64,000 nt of DNA, from positions 4,464,001-4,528,000 of the forward strand of contig NZ_CP011789.1 of NCBI RefSeq assembly GCF_001636055.1. Reading direction: 5' to 3'. The translations under genes were made by a program, and so were the position numbers. Below the pieces are notes generated by a model that worked only from the letters and a program-made list of their open reading frames with translations, was not told where the DNA came from and searched no databases. The stretch is from Pseudomonas putida (GTDB lineage Bacteria; Pseudomonadota; Gammaproteobacteria; Pseudomonadales; Pseudomonadaceae). Of this stretch, positions 53,984-64,000 are shown piece by piece. Position 1 is the first letter of the stretch; every line of letters starts with the position of its first letter.

Positions 53984-54289
53984 TCAGCTGACGTCGAACA
54001 ATTTTTCGAAGTTGGAAATGGCGAGGATCTTGCGCACATCAGAACTGGTATTGATCACTTTGATATCCGAGTGGTCACCACCGGCGTGATCGCGCAACAG
54101 CAGCAGCATGCCCAGTGCGGAGCTGTCCAGGTACGTCGCATCCTTGAGATCCACCACGACCGAGTCCGGGGCCGGATGCTGGCGCTCGTAGGCGTCACGA
54201 AATTCCTGATGCTTGCCGAAATCGAAACGGCCCTTGACCTTGATCGTCAGCTGCTTTTCGTCCGGTGAAAAATCAGTTTCGACTGCCAT
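53984..54289 (-). CDS. hsbA: anti-sigma factor antagonist HsbA (STAS domain)
   Basis: The 101-residue STAS-domain protein has the phosphorylation motif YLDSSALGML, with S56 (or S57) as the expected target of HsbR. In P. aeruginosa unphosphorylated HsbA binds FlgM and frees FliA, while the phosphorylated form binds a diguanylate cyclase. It sits between fliJ and hsbR. Confidence 0.92.
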   Translation of the reverse strand: MAVETDFSPDEKQLTIKVKGRFDFGKHQEFRDAYERQHPAPDSVVVDLKDATYLDSSALGMLLLLRDHAGGDHSDIKVINTSSDVRKILAISNFEKLFDVS

Positions 54290-54376
54290 GCGTGCGATTC
54301 CTTCGATGATGGCTACGACTCAGGAAGGTTTAGCAGCAGCCCGGCTGGGCCGCAAGCGCAGCGGCTTTGAGCGGTG

Positions 54377-54835
54377 TCAGCCTGGAAAATGATGCTGCCT
54401 GGGCAACCGCTGCGACAGCTCGTCGAGCAGCTTCTGCTCACGCTTGTCTTCGGCCCGGCGGGCTTCGTCCAGGTAGCGCTGCACCAGCTTGCGCAGGCCC
54501 TCTACCCGGGCATAGGCCTGTTGCCAGGCGTCGCGGGCATTCTTGAGGTTGTTCTGGTGCCAGGTCAGGCTCTGGCGCTGCTGGGTCATGGCCGTTTCCA
54601 ACTGGCCCAGAAAGCGCTGGTAGTTGACCAACCAACTGCCGCCAACGCCCTGGCTGCCGCGGTTGATCCACTGCAACTGGTAGTCTTCGCGAAAACGCTC
54701 AAGCTCGGCGAGCTTGGCCTGCGCCTGGGCCACCAGTTGCTGGAAGTGACCCATGCGCTGGACAGCCTTGCGCTCGGCCTCCTCGGCCATCTCCACCACC
54801 GGCGAAAGGCGCGCGGCACGACTGGGCAGGGCCAT
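54377..54835 (-). CDS. fliJ: flagellar export chaperone FliJ
   Basis: FliJ is the coiled-coil central stalk of the export ATPase. The 152-residue product is almost wholly helical, charged and rich in Gln and Glu, as expected. It starts six bases after fliI. Confidence 0.92.
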   Translation of the reverse strand: MALPSRAARLSPVVEMAEEAERKAVQRMGHFQQLVAQAQAKLAELERFREDYQLQWINRGSQGVGGSWLVNYQRFLGQLETAMTQQRQSLTWHQNNLKNARDAWQQAYARVEGLRKLVQRYLDEARRAEDKREQKLLDELSQRLPRQHHFPG

Positions 54836-54841
54836 GGCCTA

Positions 54842-56200
54842 TCAGCCGCCCGCCGGCGGGGCGAACACCGCGCCCAGCTGCTCGCCGCTCTCGGCCATGC
54901 CGACACTCTCGTCCAACCCCTGGCGCAAGAACGCCACCAGCTTGGACTGCAAGGCAATGGCCAGGTCGGTTTCCGGATCGCCACCGGCCACGTAGGCACC
55001 CACGCTGATCAGGTCGCGACTCTGCGACAGGCGCGACCATAGTTGCTTGAACTTCTGCGCCTGGCGCAGATGGTCGGCATCCACCACCTGCGGCATCACC
55101 CGGCTGATCGAAGCCTCGATGTCGATCGCCGGATAATGCCCCTCCTCGGCCAGGCGCCGGGACAGCACGAAGTGTCCGTCCAGCACCCCACGTGCCGAAT
55201 CGGCGATCGGGTCCTGCTGGTCATCCCCCTCGGAAAGCACGGTATAGAACGCAGTGATCGCCCCCCCCCCCGCCTCACCATTACCCGCGCGCTCGACCAA
55301 CTTGGGCAACTTGGCGAACACCGACGGCGGATAGCCACGGGTGGCGGGGGGCTCGCCGATAGCCAGGGCGATTTCCCGCTGCGCCTGGGCAAAACGGGTC
55401 AACGAATCCATCAACAACAGGACATTCTTGCCCTTGTCGCGGAAATACTCGGCGATGCGCGTGCAATACATGGCTGCGCGCAGTCGCATCAGCGGTGCAT
55501 CGTCGGCCGGCGAAGCGACCACCACCGAGCGCTTGAGCCCTTCCTCGCCAAGGATGTGCTCGATGAACTCCTTCACCTCGCGGCCCCGCTCACCGATCAG
55601 GCCGACCACGATGATGTCGGCCTTGGTGAAGCGGGTCATCATGCCCAGCAGCACCGACTTACCGACACCCGTACCGGCGAACAGACCCAGGCGCTGGCCG
55701 CGACCGACAGTCAGCAGGCCGTTGATACTGCGGATACCCACATCCAGCGGCTGACTGATCGGATCACGGTTCAGCGGGTTGATCACCGGGCCATCCAGCG
55801 GCACCCAGTCCTCGGCCTTCATCCCGCCCTTGCCATCGAGGGCACGGCCGGCGCCATCGAGCACCCGTCCAAGCATGCTCATGCCCATGGGCAGGCGGCC
55901 ACTGTCGTCCAGCGGCACAACCCGCGCGCCGGGGGCGATACCGGCGATACTGCCGACCGGCATGAGAAAGACCTTGCTGCCCGCAAAGCCCATCACTTCG
56001 GCCTCGACCTGCACCGGGTGGTAGCTGTCGTCGTTGATCACCATGCAGCGGCTGCCCACGGCGCCGCGCAAGCCCTCGGCTTCGAGGGTGAGACCGACCA
56101 TGCGCAGCAGACGGCCCTCGACCACCGGCTGCTCCGGCAGATTCACCGCCTCGGCATAGCCAGCCAGGCGCTTGGCGAAACTGGTGCGTTCAAGGCGCAT
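54842..56200 (-). CDS. fliI: flagellar export ATPase FliI
   Basis: FliI is the hexameric export ATPase. The 452-residue product has the N-terminal beta domain, Walker A GTGVGKS (176-182), Walker B-type [12 protein letters not shown] and [13 protein letters not shown]. Start ATG 56200 lies within the end of fliH (11-base overlap). The codons for A-G-G-G-A near residues 309-313 form an uninterrupted 11-base G run (C run on the plus strand, 55261-55271), which is unusual for a housekeeping flagellar gene. Confidence 0.96.
   Translation of the reverse strand: MRLERTSFAKRLAGYAEAVNLPEQPVVEGRLLRMVGLTLEAEGLRGAVGSRCMVINDDSYHPVQVEAEVMGFAGSKVFLMPVGSIAGIAPGARVVPLDDSGRLPMGMSMLGRVLDGAGRALDGKGGMKAEDWVPLDGPVINPLNRDPISQPLDVGIRSINGLLTVGRGQRLGLFAGTGVGKSVLLGMMTRFTKADIIVVGLIGERGREVKEFIEHILGEEGLKRSVVVASPADDAPLMRLRAAMYCTRIAEYFRDKGKNVLLLMDSLTRFAQAQREIALAIGEPPATRGYPPSVFAKLPKLVERAGNGEAGGGAITAFYTVLSEGDDQQDPIADSARGVLDGHFVLSRRLAEEGHYPAIDIEASISRVMPQVVDADHLRQAQKFKQLWSRLSQSRDLISVGAYVAGGDPETDLAIALQSKLVAFLRQGLDESVGMAESGEQLGAVFAPPAGG
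55261..55271 (-). repeat. 11-base poly-G tract within fliI
   Basis: Eleven consecutive C on the plus strand (G in the fliI sense strand) span the codons GCG GGG GGG GGG GCG. The frame is intact here, so this copy is the on state if the tract is unstable. Confidence 0.85.
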
Positions 56201-56948
56201 CGGGGCTGTCCAGGTCGACCGACAGATCCGGCGCAGCAGGATGCAGTGATTGGTCGTGGGTCTGCTCGAACAACTGCGCCACGGCCTTTTCCATGCGGGT
56301 TTCCATGGTGGCATCGATGCGGCTGTGGGCCGTCTCGATGCGGCAACCGCCTGGCAGCAGCGACTCGTCTTCAAGCAGCTTCCAGCTTTCCTCGTGGCGT
56401 TCGCGCAGGGCCTTGGCCAGCTCGAAATCCTGCGGATTGAGGTGGATGCGGATATTGTCTGCGCCCATCGGCAGCAGTTTCAGCGCCTCGCGCAACACAT
56501 GAGTGATCTGGCTGGAATCGCTGGCCAACTCGCGACCGATCACCTGACGGGCGACATGGGCGACCAGGTGCACGAGGGACTTCTCGATCTGGGTATCCTG
56601 CTCGGCGATGGGCTCGAGCAGGTTGGCCATCAATAGCTCCAGGCTCGCCAGCTTGGCCGTCAGTGCCTCTTCGGCCTCCTGGCGCACCTTGAGCTGCGTG
56701 CTGTGGAAACCCTCGCGCTCGCCGGTGGCGAAGCCTTCGTTGTAGGCCTCCTGGCGAATCGCTTCGAGCTCTTCGAGGGTCAGCGGCTGGACTTCCTCCA
56801 GCGGCACTTCCTCGACTTCCTCGACCACCTCGGGCTCAGGTTCAGGCGCGGGCTCAGGCTCCGGATCGAAGCTGGGCAATGCCCATATATCGACGCCCTC
56901 GAGGTCGCGGGCGCGGATCAGGTCGCTGGGATGTTCTTTGGTGGACAT
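56190..56948 (-). CDS. fliH: flagellar export ATPase regulator FliH
   Basis: FliH is the peripheral stalk that binds and restrains FliI. The 252-residue product has an acidic Glu/Pro-rich segment (about 29-55), helical middle and the FliI-binding C-terminal domain (about 110-235, [20 protein letters not shown]). Its end overlaps fliI by 11 bases. Confidence 0.94.
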   Translation of the reverse strand: MSTKEHPSDLIRARDLEGVDIWALPSFDPEPEPAPEPEPEVVEEVEEVPLEEVQPLTLEELEAIRQEAYNEGFATGEREGFHSTQLKVRQEAEEALTAKLASLELLMANLLEPIAEQDTQIEKSLVHLVAHVARQVIGRELASDSSQITHVLREALKLLPMGADNIRIHLNPQDFELAKALRERHEESWKLLEDESLLPGGCRIETAHSRIDATMETRMEKAVAQLFEQTHDQSLHPAAPDLSVDLDSPDAP

Positions 56949-56989
56949 GCTGTCATGTTCTCGAAACCATGTTCAGCCAACGCGATCCC

Positions 56990-57076
56990 CGTGGGAGCGG
57001 GCTTGCCCGCGAATGCGTCAGCAGGAGCAACGCGTGGCCTGACCTGGCGCCTTCGCGGGCAAACCCGCTCCCACAG
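56990..57076. repeat. REP pair (inverted) between fliG and fliH
   Basis: Two copies (GTGGGAGCGGGCTTGCCCGC and CGCGGGCAAACCCGCTCCCA) lie in opposite orientation. They split the fliEFG and fliHIJ parts of an otherwise continuous gene run. Confidence 0.9.
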
Positions 57077-57110
57077 GGTCAGCGCCAGTCAGAACGGTGC
57101 GCGAAATCGC

Positions 57111-58130
57111 TTAGATCATTTCCTCGGCACCCTTGCCACCGAGCACGATCTCGCCGGCCTCGGCCATGCGTCGAGCGATGGTGAGGATTTCCTTCTGCGC
57201 CGTTTCCACATCGCTGACCCGCACCGGCCCCTTGGCCTCCAGGTCGTCGCGCAGCAGTTCCGAAGCACGCTTGGACATGTTCTTGAAGATCTTGTCCTTG
57301 ACCTTCTCGTCCGCGCCCTTGAGCGAGACCACCAGCACGTCCGAGGACACCTCGCGCAGCAGCGCCTGGATACCACGGTCGTCGACGTCGGCCAGGTTGT
57401 TGAAGACGAACATCAGGTCTTCGATCTGCTCGGACAGGTCGCTGTCGATATCGCGGATCGCATCCATCAGCTGGCCTTCCACGGAGCTGTCGAGGAAGTT
57501 CATGATGTCGGCAGCGCGCTTGATGCCGCCCAGGGTGGTGCGCGCAGCATTGGAGTTGCCCGAGAACTGCTTCTCGAGGATCTGGTTGAGCTCCTTGAGT
57601 GCCGCCGGCTGCACGGTGTTCAACGAGGAGACGCGCAGGACGATGTCCAGGCGCACCTTATGGTCGAAATTGCTCAGCACTTCACCGGCCTGGTCGGGGT
57701 CGAGGTAGGCAACCACGATGGCCTGGATCTGCGGGTGCTCGTAGCGGATGACATCGGCCACGGCACGCGGCTCCATCCACTTCAGGCTGTCCAGGCCACT
57801 GGTGTTGCCACCGAGCAGGATGCGGTCGATCAGGCCATTGGCCTTGTCCTCGCCGAGCGCCTGGTTGAGCATCTTGCGGATATAGCCGTCGGAGCCGACG
57901 CCCAGGCTGGTCTGGTCGCCGACGATCTCGACGAACTCGCTCATGACCTGCTCGACCTGCTCGCGGTGCACGTTGCCCATCTGCGCCATGGCGACGCCAA
58001 CCCGCTGCACCTCCTTGGGCCCCATGTGGCGCAGGACCTGGGCTGCATCGGTCTCGCCCAGGGACAGCAGGAGAATCGCCGCCTTGTCGACGCGGCTCAG
58101 CTTGGCGGTAACGGCTCGGTTGTCACTCAT
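57111..58130 (-). CDS. fliG: flagellar motor switch protein FliG
   Basis: FliG contacts the stator and transmits torque. The 339-residue product has N, middle and C domains, with the EHPQ motif as YEHPQIQAIVVAYLD (about 135) and charged C-terminal helices (LKGADEKVKDKIFKNMSKRA). It overlaps fliF by eight bases. Confidence 0.97.
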   Translation of the reverse strand: MSDNRAVTAKLSRVDKAAILLLSLGETDAAQVLRHMGPKEVQRVGVAMAQMGNVHREQVEQVMSEFVEIVGDQTSLGVGSDGYIRKMLNQALGEDKANGLIDRILLGGNTSGLDSLKWMEPRAVADVIRYEHPQIQAIVVAYLDPDQAGEVLSNFDHKVRLDIVLRVSSLNTVQPAALKELNQILEKQFSGNSNAARTTLGGIKRAADIMNFLDSSVEGQLMDAIRDIDSDLSEQIEDLMFVFNNLADVDDRGIQALLREVSSDVLVVSLKGADEKVKDKIFKNMSKRASELLRDDLEAKGPVRVSDVETAQKEILTIARRMAEAGEIVLGGKGAEEMI

Positions 58131-59898
58131 CGGCGTTGATCCACTCTTTCACGACCTGGGCGACACGGCCCGGGTCTTCGGCCACCAGGCCCTTGATTGC
58201 GTTCAGTTGAGCCTCATAGCCTTCGCTCGGGCTTGGCAACAGGATACTGCTCGGCCCGCCCAGGCTGACGCGGTCGTTGCCGAGTTCGCCGTCCAGCCCG
58301 ATCATGCCGCCCAGTTCCATGTCGCTGTCGGTGGCCGCGCTCTTGCCGCCACCGGTGATGTTGTTGAGCACCGGGCGCAGCACGCCGAACACCAGCACCA
58401 GGATGAACACCACGCCCAGCACTTGCTTGATGATGTCCCAGAACCAGGGCTGCGAGTAGAACGGGATGTCGGCCAGGACTTCGCCACGGTCGGCGGAGAA
58501 CGGCACGTTCATCACGGTCACGCTGTCGCCGCGGCTGGCATCGAAGCCGACTGCATCCTGCACCAGGCGAGTGAAGCGCGACAGGTCCTCGGCGCCCCAG
58601 GGCGCGCGGGTGGTCTCGCCGTTGGCATCGACCTTGACCTGATCGTCCACGACCACGGCCACCGACAGGCGGGTCAGGCGACCTTGCTGCTGGCGGGTAT
58701 GGCTGATGGAGCGGTCCAGCTCGAAGTTCTTGGTGCTCTGCTGGCGCTTGTCGGACGGATACGGTGCAAGCATCGGCTGGCCGGTGGCCGGGTCCATGAT
58801 CTGCTGGCCGTTGGCATCGACCAGCGGCTGGCCGGGAGCGATGGCACCGGCCGGGGTACCGGTTCCGGCAGCGTTCTCAGGTGCAGCAGCACCGGCTGGC
58901 GGCTGGTTGCTCAGCGCGCCGGGAACACCCTGCGGGCCCTGGCTGCTGGCACGCTGTTCGTTGACCGACTGCTCGCTGCGCAGCGCCGGCTGGTCAGGGT
59001 TGAACTGCTCGGAGGTGGATTCGACGGCGTTGAAGTCGACGTCGGCGGAGACCTCGGCCTTGTAGCGGTCGTTGCCCAGCACCGGCTGCAGGATGTTGTG
59101 CACACGCTGGGTGAGCAGGCCTTCCATGCGGCGGGTGTAGTCGAACTGCTTGCCGGCCATGGTCAGCGAGGTGTCCTGCAACTGATCGGAGAGCAGATTG
59201 CCCTTCTGGTCGACCACGGTGACCTGCGACTTGTCCAGTTCCGGCACGCTGGTGGCGACCAGGTTGACGATGGCCATCACCTGACCGGCTTCCAGGTTGC
59301 GGCCTGGGAACATTTCGACCAGTACCGAAGCGCTCGGGCGGCGCTCGTCACGCACGAACACCGAGCTTTTCGGAATGGCCAGGTGCACGCGAGCAGCCTT
59401 GATGTTGTTCAGGCTGGAGATGGTCCGCGCCAATTCGCCTTCCAGGCCGCGACGGTAACGGGTCGCCTCCATGAACTGGCTGGTGCCCAGGCCCTGGTCC
59501 TTGTCGAGGATCTCGAAACCGATGTTGCCATCGCTTGGCGCCACGCCGGCGGCGGCCAGTTTCATGCGGGCACGGGAGAGGTCATCGGCCTTGACCAGCA
59601 GCGCGCCGGAATTGGGTTCGACGGTGTAGGGAATATCAGCGGCGGCCAGGGTTTCCATGACCTGCTTGGTGTCCATGCCGGCCAGGCTGCCATACAGCGG
59701 ACGGTAGTCCGGCTGCTGCGACCAGAGCACCACGGCAAAGCCGATGGCCACGCTGGCAGCCAGCCCGACCAGCAGGCCGACCTGACGCAGCATGGGCATC
59801 TGCGAGATGTTTTCCAGGAACGCCATGCCGAACAGCGGCGGCTTGGCCACGGGCGGGCCACTCTTGGCGGGGGCGTTATCGACGACTGCTTCGGCCAT
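58123..59898 (-). CDS. fliF: flagellar MS-ring protein FliF
   Basis: FliF forms the MS ring, the first structure built. The 591-residue product has two membrane helices (about 35-55 and 465-485) with ring-building motifs between, a Pro/Ala/Gly-rich loop (about 320-375) and a cytoplasmic C-terminus that binds FliG. It lies 14 bases after fliE. Confidence 0.97.
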   Translation of the reverse strand: MAEAVVDNAPAKSGPPVAKPPLFGMAFLENISQMPMLRQVGLLVGLAASVAIGFAVVLWSQQPDYRPLYGSLAGMDTKQVMETLAAADIPYTVEPNSGALLVKADDLSRARMKLAAAGVAPSDGNIGFEILDKDQGLGTSQFMEATRYRRGLEGELARTISSLNNIKAARVHLAIPKSSVFVRDERRPSASVLVEMFPGRNLEAGQVMAIVNLVATSVPELDKSQVTVVDQKGNLLSDQLQDTSLTMAGKQFDYTRRMEGLLTQRVHNILQPVLGNDRYKAEVSADVDFNAVESTSEQFNPDQPALRSEQSVNEQRASSQGPQGVPGALSNQPPAGAAAPENAAGTGTPAGAIAPGQPLVDANGQQIMDPATGQPMLAPYPSDKRQQSTKNFELDRSISHTRQQQGRLTRLSVAVVVDDQVKVDANGETTRAPWGAEDLSRFTRLVQDAVGFDASRGDSVTVMNVPFSADRGEVLADIPFYSQPWFWDIIKQVLGVVFILVLVFGVLRPVLNNITGGGKSAATDSDMELGGMIGLDGELGNDRVSLGGPSSILLPSPSEGYEAQLNAIKGLVAEDPGRVAQVVKEWINADE

Positions 59899-59912
59899 GA
59901 CTCAATTCGTCC

Positions 59913-60245
59913 TCAAACCGGCATCTGCATGATGTCCTGGTACGCCTGGACCAGCTTGTTGCGCACTTGGGTCAGGGCCTGGAACGACACGCTGGCCTTC
60001 TGCGAGGCGATCATCACGTCGGTGAGGTCGACACCGCTCTTGCCGATCTCGAAGGCGTTGGCCAACTGGCTCGATGCCTGCTGGGTATCGCTGACCTTGT
60101 TGATGGCCTGGCCGAGCATGTCGGCAAAGCTGCTCTGGCCCGGGGCGAGCTCAGGCGCAGCGGCGACCTTGGGCAGCGACATGGCATCGGCCTGCATCGC
60201 GCGCATGTCCAACATCAGACGATTGAATTCAACACCTTGGCTCAT
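59913..60245 (-). CDS. fliE: flagellar hook-basal body protein FliE
   Basis: FliE joins the MS ring to the rod. The 110-residue helical product starts [18 protein letters not shown] and ends [20 protein letters not shown], a typical FliE pattern. The start at 60245 has GAGAGAGAAG close ahead. It heads fliEFG and has a clear sigma-54 promoter. Confidence 0.95.
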   Translation of the reverse strand: MSQGVEFNRLMLDMRAMQADAMSLPKVAAAPELAPGQSSFADMLGQAINKVSDTQQASSQLANAFEIGKSGVDLTDVMIASQKASVSFQALTQVRNKLVQAYQDIMQMPV

Positions 60246-60306
60246 GAACTTCTCTCTCCGGCGGCCGCATTTTTTTGACACTGATGCAGCGGGTAAAACG
60301 GTTAAA

Positions 60307-60321
60307 GCAACAAAGGTGCCA
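60307..60321 (-). promoter_or_regulatory. sigma-54 promoter of fliE
   Basis: Read on the minus strand: TGGCACCTTTGTTGC, a perfect TGGCAC-N5-TTGC element. It lies about 62 bases ahead of fliE and just beyond the fleR stop. Confidence 0.88.
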
Positions 60322-60350
60322 GCCTTCGCAAAGTCGCTCCGCAAAGGCAC

Positions 60351-61721
60351 TCACCCGTACAGGCTGGCCTCGACATCCATCCCCGCATCGCGCATCTGCG
60401 CCAGCTTGTAGCGCAGCGTACGCGGGCTGATGCCCAACCGTTCGGCAGCCTCCTTGCGACGCCCACGTTCGGCGCGCAAGGTATCGATGATCATCTGGAA
60501 CTCATGACGACGCATATCGTCGCCCAGGCCACTGGACTCAGACGCCGATTCGAGCGATGATGGCTCCGTGATATCACTGCTTGCTGGTGACAAGGGAATG
60601 GCGCCCGCCAGACAGAAATCCGCCGCCTCGATCACCCCACCCTGCTGCAGGATCAGCGCTCGCTGCAGCGCGTTGTCCAGCTCGCGCACGTTGCCAGGCC
60701 ATGCGTGCGCCTGCAGGCATGCCCGCGCTTCGGCCGACAGGCGAACCGGCGCATGCTTCATCTTGCCGACATGCTTGGCCAGCAGGCGCTCGGCCAGCGG
60801 CAGGATATCGGCGCTGCGCTCGCGCAGTGGGCGCCAGGCCAGCGGGAAGACCGAAAGACGGTAGTACAGGTCTTCACGGAAGCGCCCGGCAGCGACTTCG
60901 CCAGCCAGGTCACGGTTGGTGGTGGCCAGCACGCGAATGTCCAGACTGATCGGCTTGCGCCCGCCGACCCGCTCGACCTCCCGCTCCTGCAGCACGCGCA
61001 GCAGCTTGGCCTGCAGGCCCAGTGGCATTTCGGAAATCTCGTCGAGCAACAGAGTGCCGCCATCGGCTTGTTCGAACTTGCCCGCCTGGGCCGCGATGGC
61101 ACCGGTGAACGCGCCTTTTTCGTGACCGAACAGCGTGGCTTCGAGCATGTTGTCTGGAATCGCCGCACAGTTGATCGCCACGAATGGCTGCGCGGCGCGT
61201 GCCGAGCGCTGATGGATGTAACGCGCCAGCACTTCCTTGCCGGTACCCGACTCGCCCGAGATCAACACCGTGGAGTCGCTGCGCGCCACGCGGGCAGCCA
61301 GCTCGAGCAACTGCCGACTGGCCGGCTCACTGGCCACCGGCCCCTCCTCTTCGGCACCCAGGTGCCCAGCGGCATGACGATCGACCAGACTCAGCAACGC
61401 CTTGGGTTCGAACGGCTTGACCAGGTAGTCGGCAGCGCCCTGACGCATCGCCTCCACCGCACGCTCCACTGCAGCGTGCGCAGTCATAAGCAGCACGGGC
61501 AGTTGCGGGTGGTGACGACGCAGTTGCGCAAGCAGTTGATGGCCATCCATCCCCGGCATGTTCACATCACTGACCACCAGCCCGAAGGCCTCCTCGGCCA
61601 CGGCGTCCAGCGCCTCTTCTGCACTGCCCACGGCGCGGTAGTCGAACCCGCCGATCTCCAGGGTATCGCCCAATGCCTGGCGCAAGGCACGATCGTCCTC
61701 GACCAACAAAACCTTGACCAT
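60351..61721 (-). CDS. fleR: sigma-54-dependent response regulator FleR
   Basis: FleR is the activator of class III flagellar genes, paired with FleS. The 456-residue product has a receiver domain (1-120, D52 in VSDVNMPG), the AAA+ domain ([14 protein letters not shown], and a sensor region) and a Fis-type helix-turn-helix ([14 protein letters not shown]). Its ATG overlaps the fleS stop by one base. Confidence 0.97.
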   Translation of the reverse strand: MVKVLLVEDDRALRQALGDTLEIGGFDYRAVGSAEEALDAVAEEAFGLVVSDVNMPGMDGHQLLAQLRRHHPQLPVLLMTAHAAVERAVEAMRQGAADYLVKPFEPKALLSLVDRHAAGHLGAEEEGPVASEPASRQLLELAARVARSDSTVLISGESGTGKEVLARYIHQRSARAAQPFVAINCAAIPDNMLEATLFGHEKGAFTGAIAAQAGKFEQADGGTLLLDEISEMPLGLQAKLLRVLQEREVERVGGRKPISLDIRVLATTNRDLAGEVAAGRFREDLYYRLSVFPLAWRPLRERSADILPLAERLLAKHVGKMKHAPVRLSAEARACLQAHAWPGNVRELDNALQRALILQQGGVIEAADFCLAGAIPLSPASSDITEPSSLESASESSGLGDDMRRHEFQMIIDTLRAERGRRKEAAERLGISPRTLRYKLAQMRDAGMDVEASLYG

Positions 61722-62938
61722 CACTGCACCTCCGTCGATTGCCCGCCGATCAGGGGCAGCACCACCCGCACGCAAGTGCCACGCCCGACCTTCGAGCGCA
61801 GCTCGAGACTGCCCTGGTGCGCCTTGACCACCGCCTTGACCACCGCCAGGCCGAGGCCGGTGCCGGTTGCCTTGGTCGTCAGGAACGGCTCACCCAGGCG
61901 CGCCAGCAGCTGCGCGTCGATCCCGCTGCCAGCATCACTGACGCACAGGTGCAGGCTCTGCTCACGACGCAACAGGTGTACTTTCAGGCGCGCGGGCTCC
62001 GAGCTTGCCTGCAGCGCGTTCTCGATCAGATTGAGCAAGGCGCCAACCAGGGTGTCGCGATTGCACAGCAACTCGCCCAAATGCGTATCGCACTGCCAGC
62101 GCACCGCATGCCCCTGCACATGGGACTGCGCAGCCTGTTGCAGCGCCTGGAACAATGCCTTTGGGGTCAGCCGGTCATTGAGCGGCAACTCACCACGGGC
62201 GAACACCAGCATGTCGCGCACCTGATGCTCCAGCTCGTGCAGACGCTCCTTCAGACTGCCGGCGAAGCGCTGACGGGTTTCCAGAGCCAGGCCGCCCTGG
62301 TCGTCGGCCAGATGGCTGGCATAAAGCATGGCCGCCGACAGGGGCGTGCGAATCTGATGCGCCAGCGAGGCAACCATGCGCCCCAACGACGACAGACGCT
62401 CGTGACGCGCCAGTTGTCCCTGCAGGCGACGGGTTTCGGTCAGGTCGTTGAGCAGCACCAACTGACCGGGCTCGGCATCCAGCGAACGGGTGGCAATGGA
62501 CAAGCGTCGACCGTCACGCAGCGACACCTCGTGGCCATCATCCTCTCGCGGCGCGAAGCTGCGGGCGATGACCTGGCGCCAGAGTTCACCGACCAACGGC
62601 GCACCGAGCAATTCACAGGCGGCAGGGTTGGCTTCGCGCACATAGCCCTGGCCGTCGATGACGATCACCCCGCCAGGCAGCAGATCCAGCAAATGCTGCA
62701 GGCGGTTGGCCAGACGCTCCTTCTCACCCAGCTCGGCCATGCGCTGTGCGCTGACCACCTCCAGCTCGCCCTTGAGCTCGCTGACGCGGGCCTCAAGCAT
62801 GTTGTACGACTCACTGAGCTGGGAGGAAACCTGGTTGAACAGGGCGAACGCCTGCTCGAGCCCCTGTCGACTTTCCTGTTCGACCGGGGTGCGTCCCTGC
62901 TGCTCAGGGGCTCGGGAGATGTGGGCGGCCTGGGGCAT
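61721..62938 (-). CDS. fleS: flagellar two-component sensor kinase FleS
   Basis: FleS phosphorylates FleR. The 405-residue product has an N-terminal coiled region, a PAS domain (about 80-165), the H-box SLAHQIRTPL and an HATPase domain (LLNLIENALQASS, TGTGLGLAVVKA). It has no membrane segment and is cytoplasmic, as in P. aeruginosa. ATG 62953 would add five residues; 62938 has GAGAG ahead and is preferred. Confidence 0.95.
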   Translation of the reverse strand: MPQAAHISRAPEQQGRTPVEQESRQGLEQAFALFNQVSSQLSESYNMLEARVSELKGELEVVSAQRMAELGEKERLANRLQHLLDLLPGGVIVIDGQGYVREANPAACELLGAPLVGELWRQVIARSFAPREDDGHEVSLRDGRRLSIATRSLDAEPGQLVLLNDLTETRRLQGQLARHERLSSLGRMVASLAHQIRTPLSAAMLYASHLADDQGGLALETRQRFAGSLKERLHELEHQVRDMLVFARGELPLNDRLTPKALFQALQQAAQSHVQGHAVRWQCDTHLGELLCNRDTLVGALLNLIENALQASSEPARLKVHLLRREQSLHLCVSDAGSGIDAQLLARLGEPFLTTKATGTGLGLAVVKAVVKAHQGSLELRSKVGRGTCVRVVLPLIGGQSTEVQ

Positions 62939-62992
62939 CGTGCTCTCTCGCATGGCTGACCGTCATAAAAACGGTACTTTGCCTGCGGTGTA

Positions 62993-63007
62993 GCAATAGC
63001 CGTGCCG
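62993..63007 (-). promoter_or_regulatory. sigma-54 promoter of fleSR
   Basis: Read on the minus strand: CGGCACGGCTATTGC, matching the consensus except for the first base. It lies about 55 bases ahead of fleS. FleQ dependence of fleSR is known in P. aeruginosa. Confidence 0.75.
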
Positions 63008-63031
63008 GGGATGGGGATTCTGAAAACACGC

Positions 63032-63077
63032 CAGCCCCTTGCAGACGCAACGCAAGGTTGCGCCTGCAAGGGGCTGG
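63032..63077 (-). terminator. terminator after fleQ
   Basis: CAGCCCCTTGCAG and CTGCAAGGGGCTG are 13-base perfect arms, with a second inner stem (CGCAAC/GTTGCG) giving a long hairpin a few bases after the fleQ stop. On the minus strand a short GTTTTC follows. It separates fleQ from fleSR. Confidence 0.85.
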
Positions 63078-63080
63078 GCT

Positions 63081-64000
<920 letters not shown>

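Overview
The window reads as a chromosomal segment of a fluorescent Pseudomonas, most likely of the P. putida group. The support is the gene order fleQ-fleS-fleR-fliE..., the Anr/HemN/cbb3 neighbourhood, overall high GC with strongly GC-ending codons, and many copies of the palindromic REP element with the core GCGGGCTTGCCCGCGA between genes. I saw no rRNA or tRNA gene, CRISPR array, insertion sequence or prophage.

Layout. (1) 1-10.8 kb, plus strand: the end of a cbb3 cytochrome oxidase operon (ccoN C-terminus, ccoO, ccoQ, ccoP), then the assembly operon ccoG-ccoH-ccoI-ccoS with a SafE-family membrane protein, then hemN, the oxygen-sensing regulator anr and apt. Anr boxes lie ahead of ccoG and hemN, so this is a low-oxygen respiration block. 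(2) 10.8-21.1 kb, mixed accessory genes: an RlmI-type methyltransferase, an EamA exporter divergent from an Lrp-type regulator, an NCS1 transporter with an unusual racemase-family enzyme behind a long AT-rich leader, two small low-GC genes of unknown function (possible toxin/immunity pair), a histidine phosphatase, an FKBP isomerase, a GFA protein, a PhzF-like protein, a D-2-hydroxyacid dehydrogenase and a small lipoprotein. (3) 21.1-28.0 kb, minus strand: a complete cytochrome c maturation operon ccmABCDEFGHI, needed for the haems of CcoO and CcoP. (4) 28.0-30.1 kb, plus strand: a FliK-like protein overlapping a stand-alone FlhB C-terminal-domain protein, behind a FliA-type promoter. (5) 30.4-64 kb, minus strand: a continuous flagellar and chemotaxis cluster running from fleQ (cut by the window end) through fleSR, fliEFGHIJ, hsbA-hsbR-hptB, fliK, fliLMNOPQR-flhB, flhA-flhF-fleN-fliA, cheYZAB, motCD, parC-parP, cheW and a DUF2802 gene.

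How it fits together. FleQ and FleSR activate sigma-54 promoters. I can read -24/-12 elements ahead of fleS, fliE, fliK, fliL and flhA. FliA (sigma-28) then drives late genes. HptB-HsbR-HsbA connects the cluster to anti-sigma control, and ParC/ParP position the chemotaxis arrays at the pole.

Most worth following up: the FliK-like/FlhB-CTD pair, an 11-bp poly-G tract inside fliI (possible phase variation), the racemase-family enzyme that lacks one catalytic cysteine, the low-GC putative toxin/immunity pair, an identical TTGTATACAA palindrome at two loci, and a fliK promoter that coincides with the hptB terminator hairpin.
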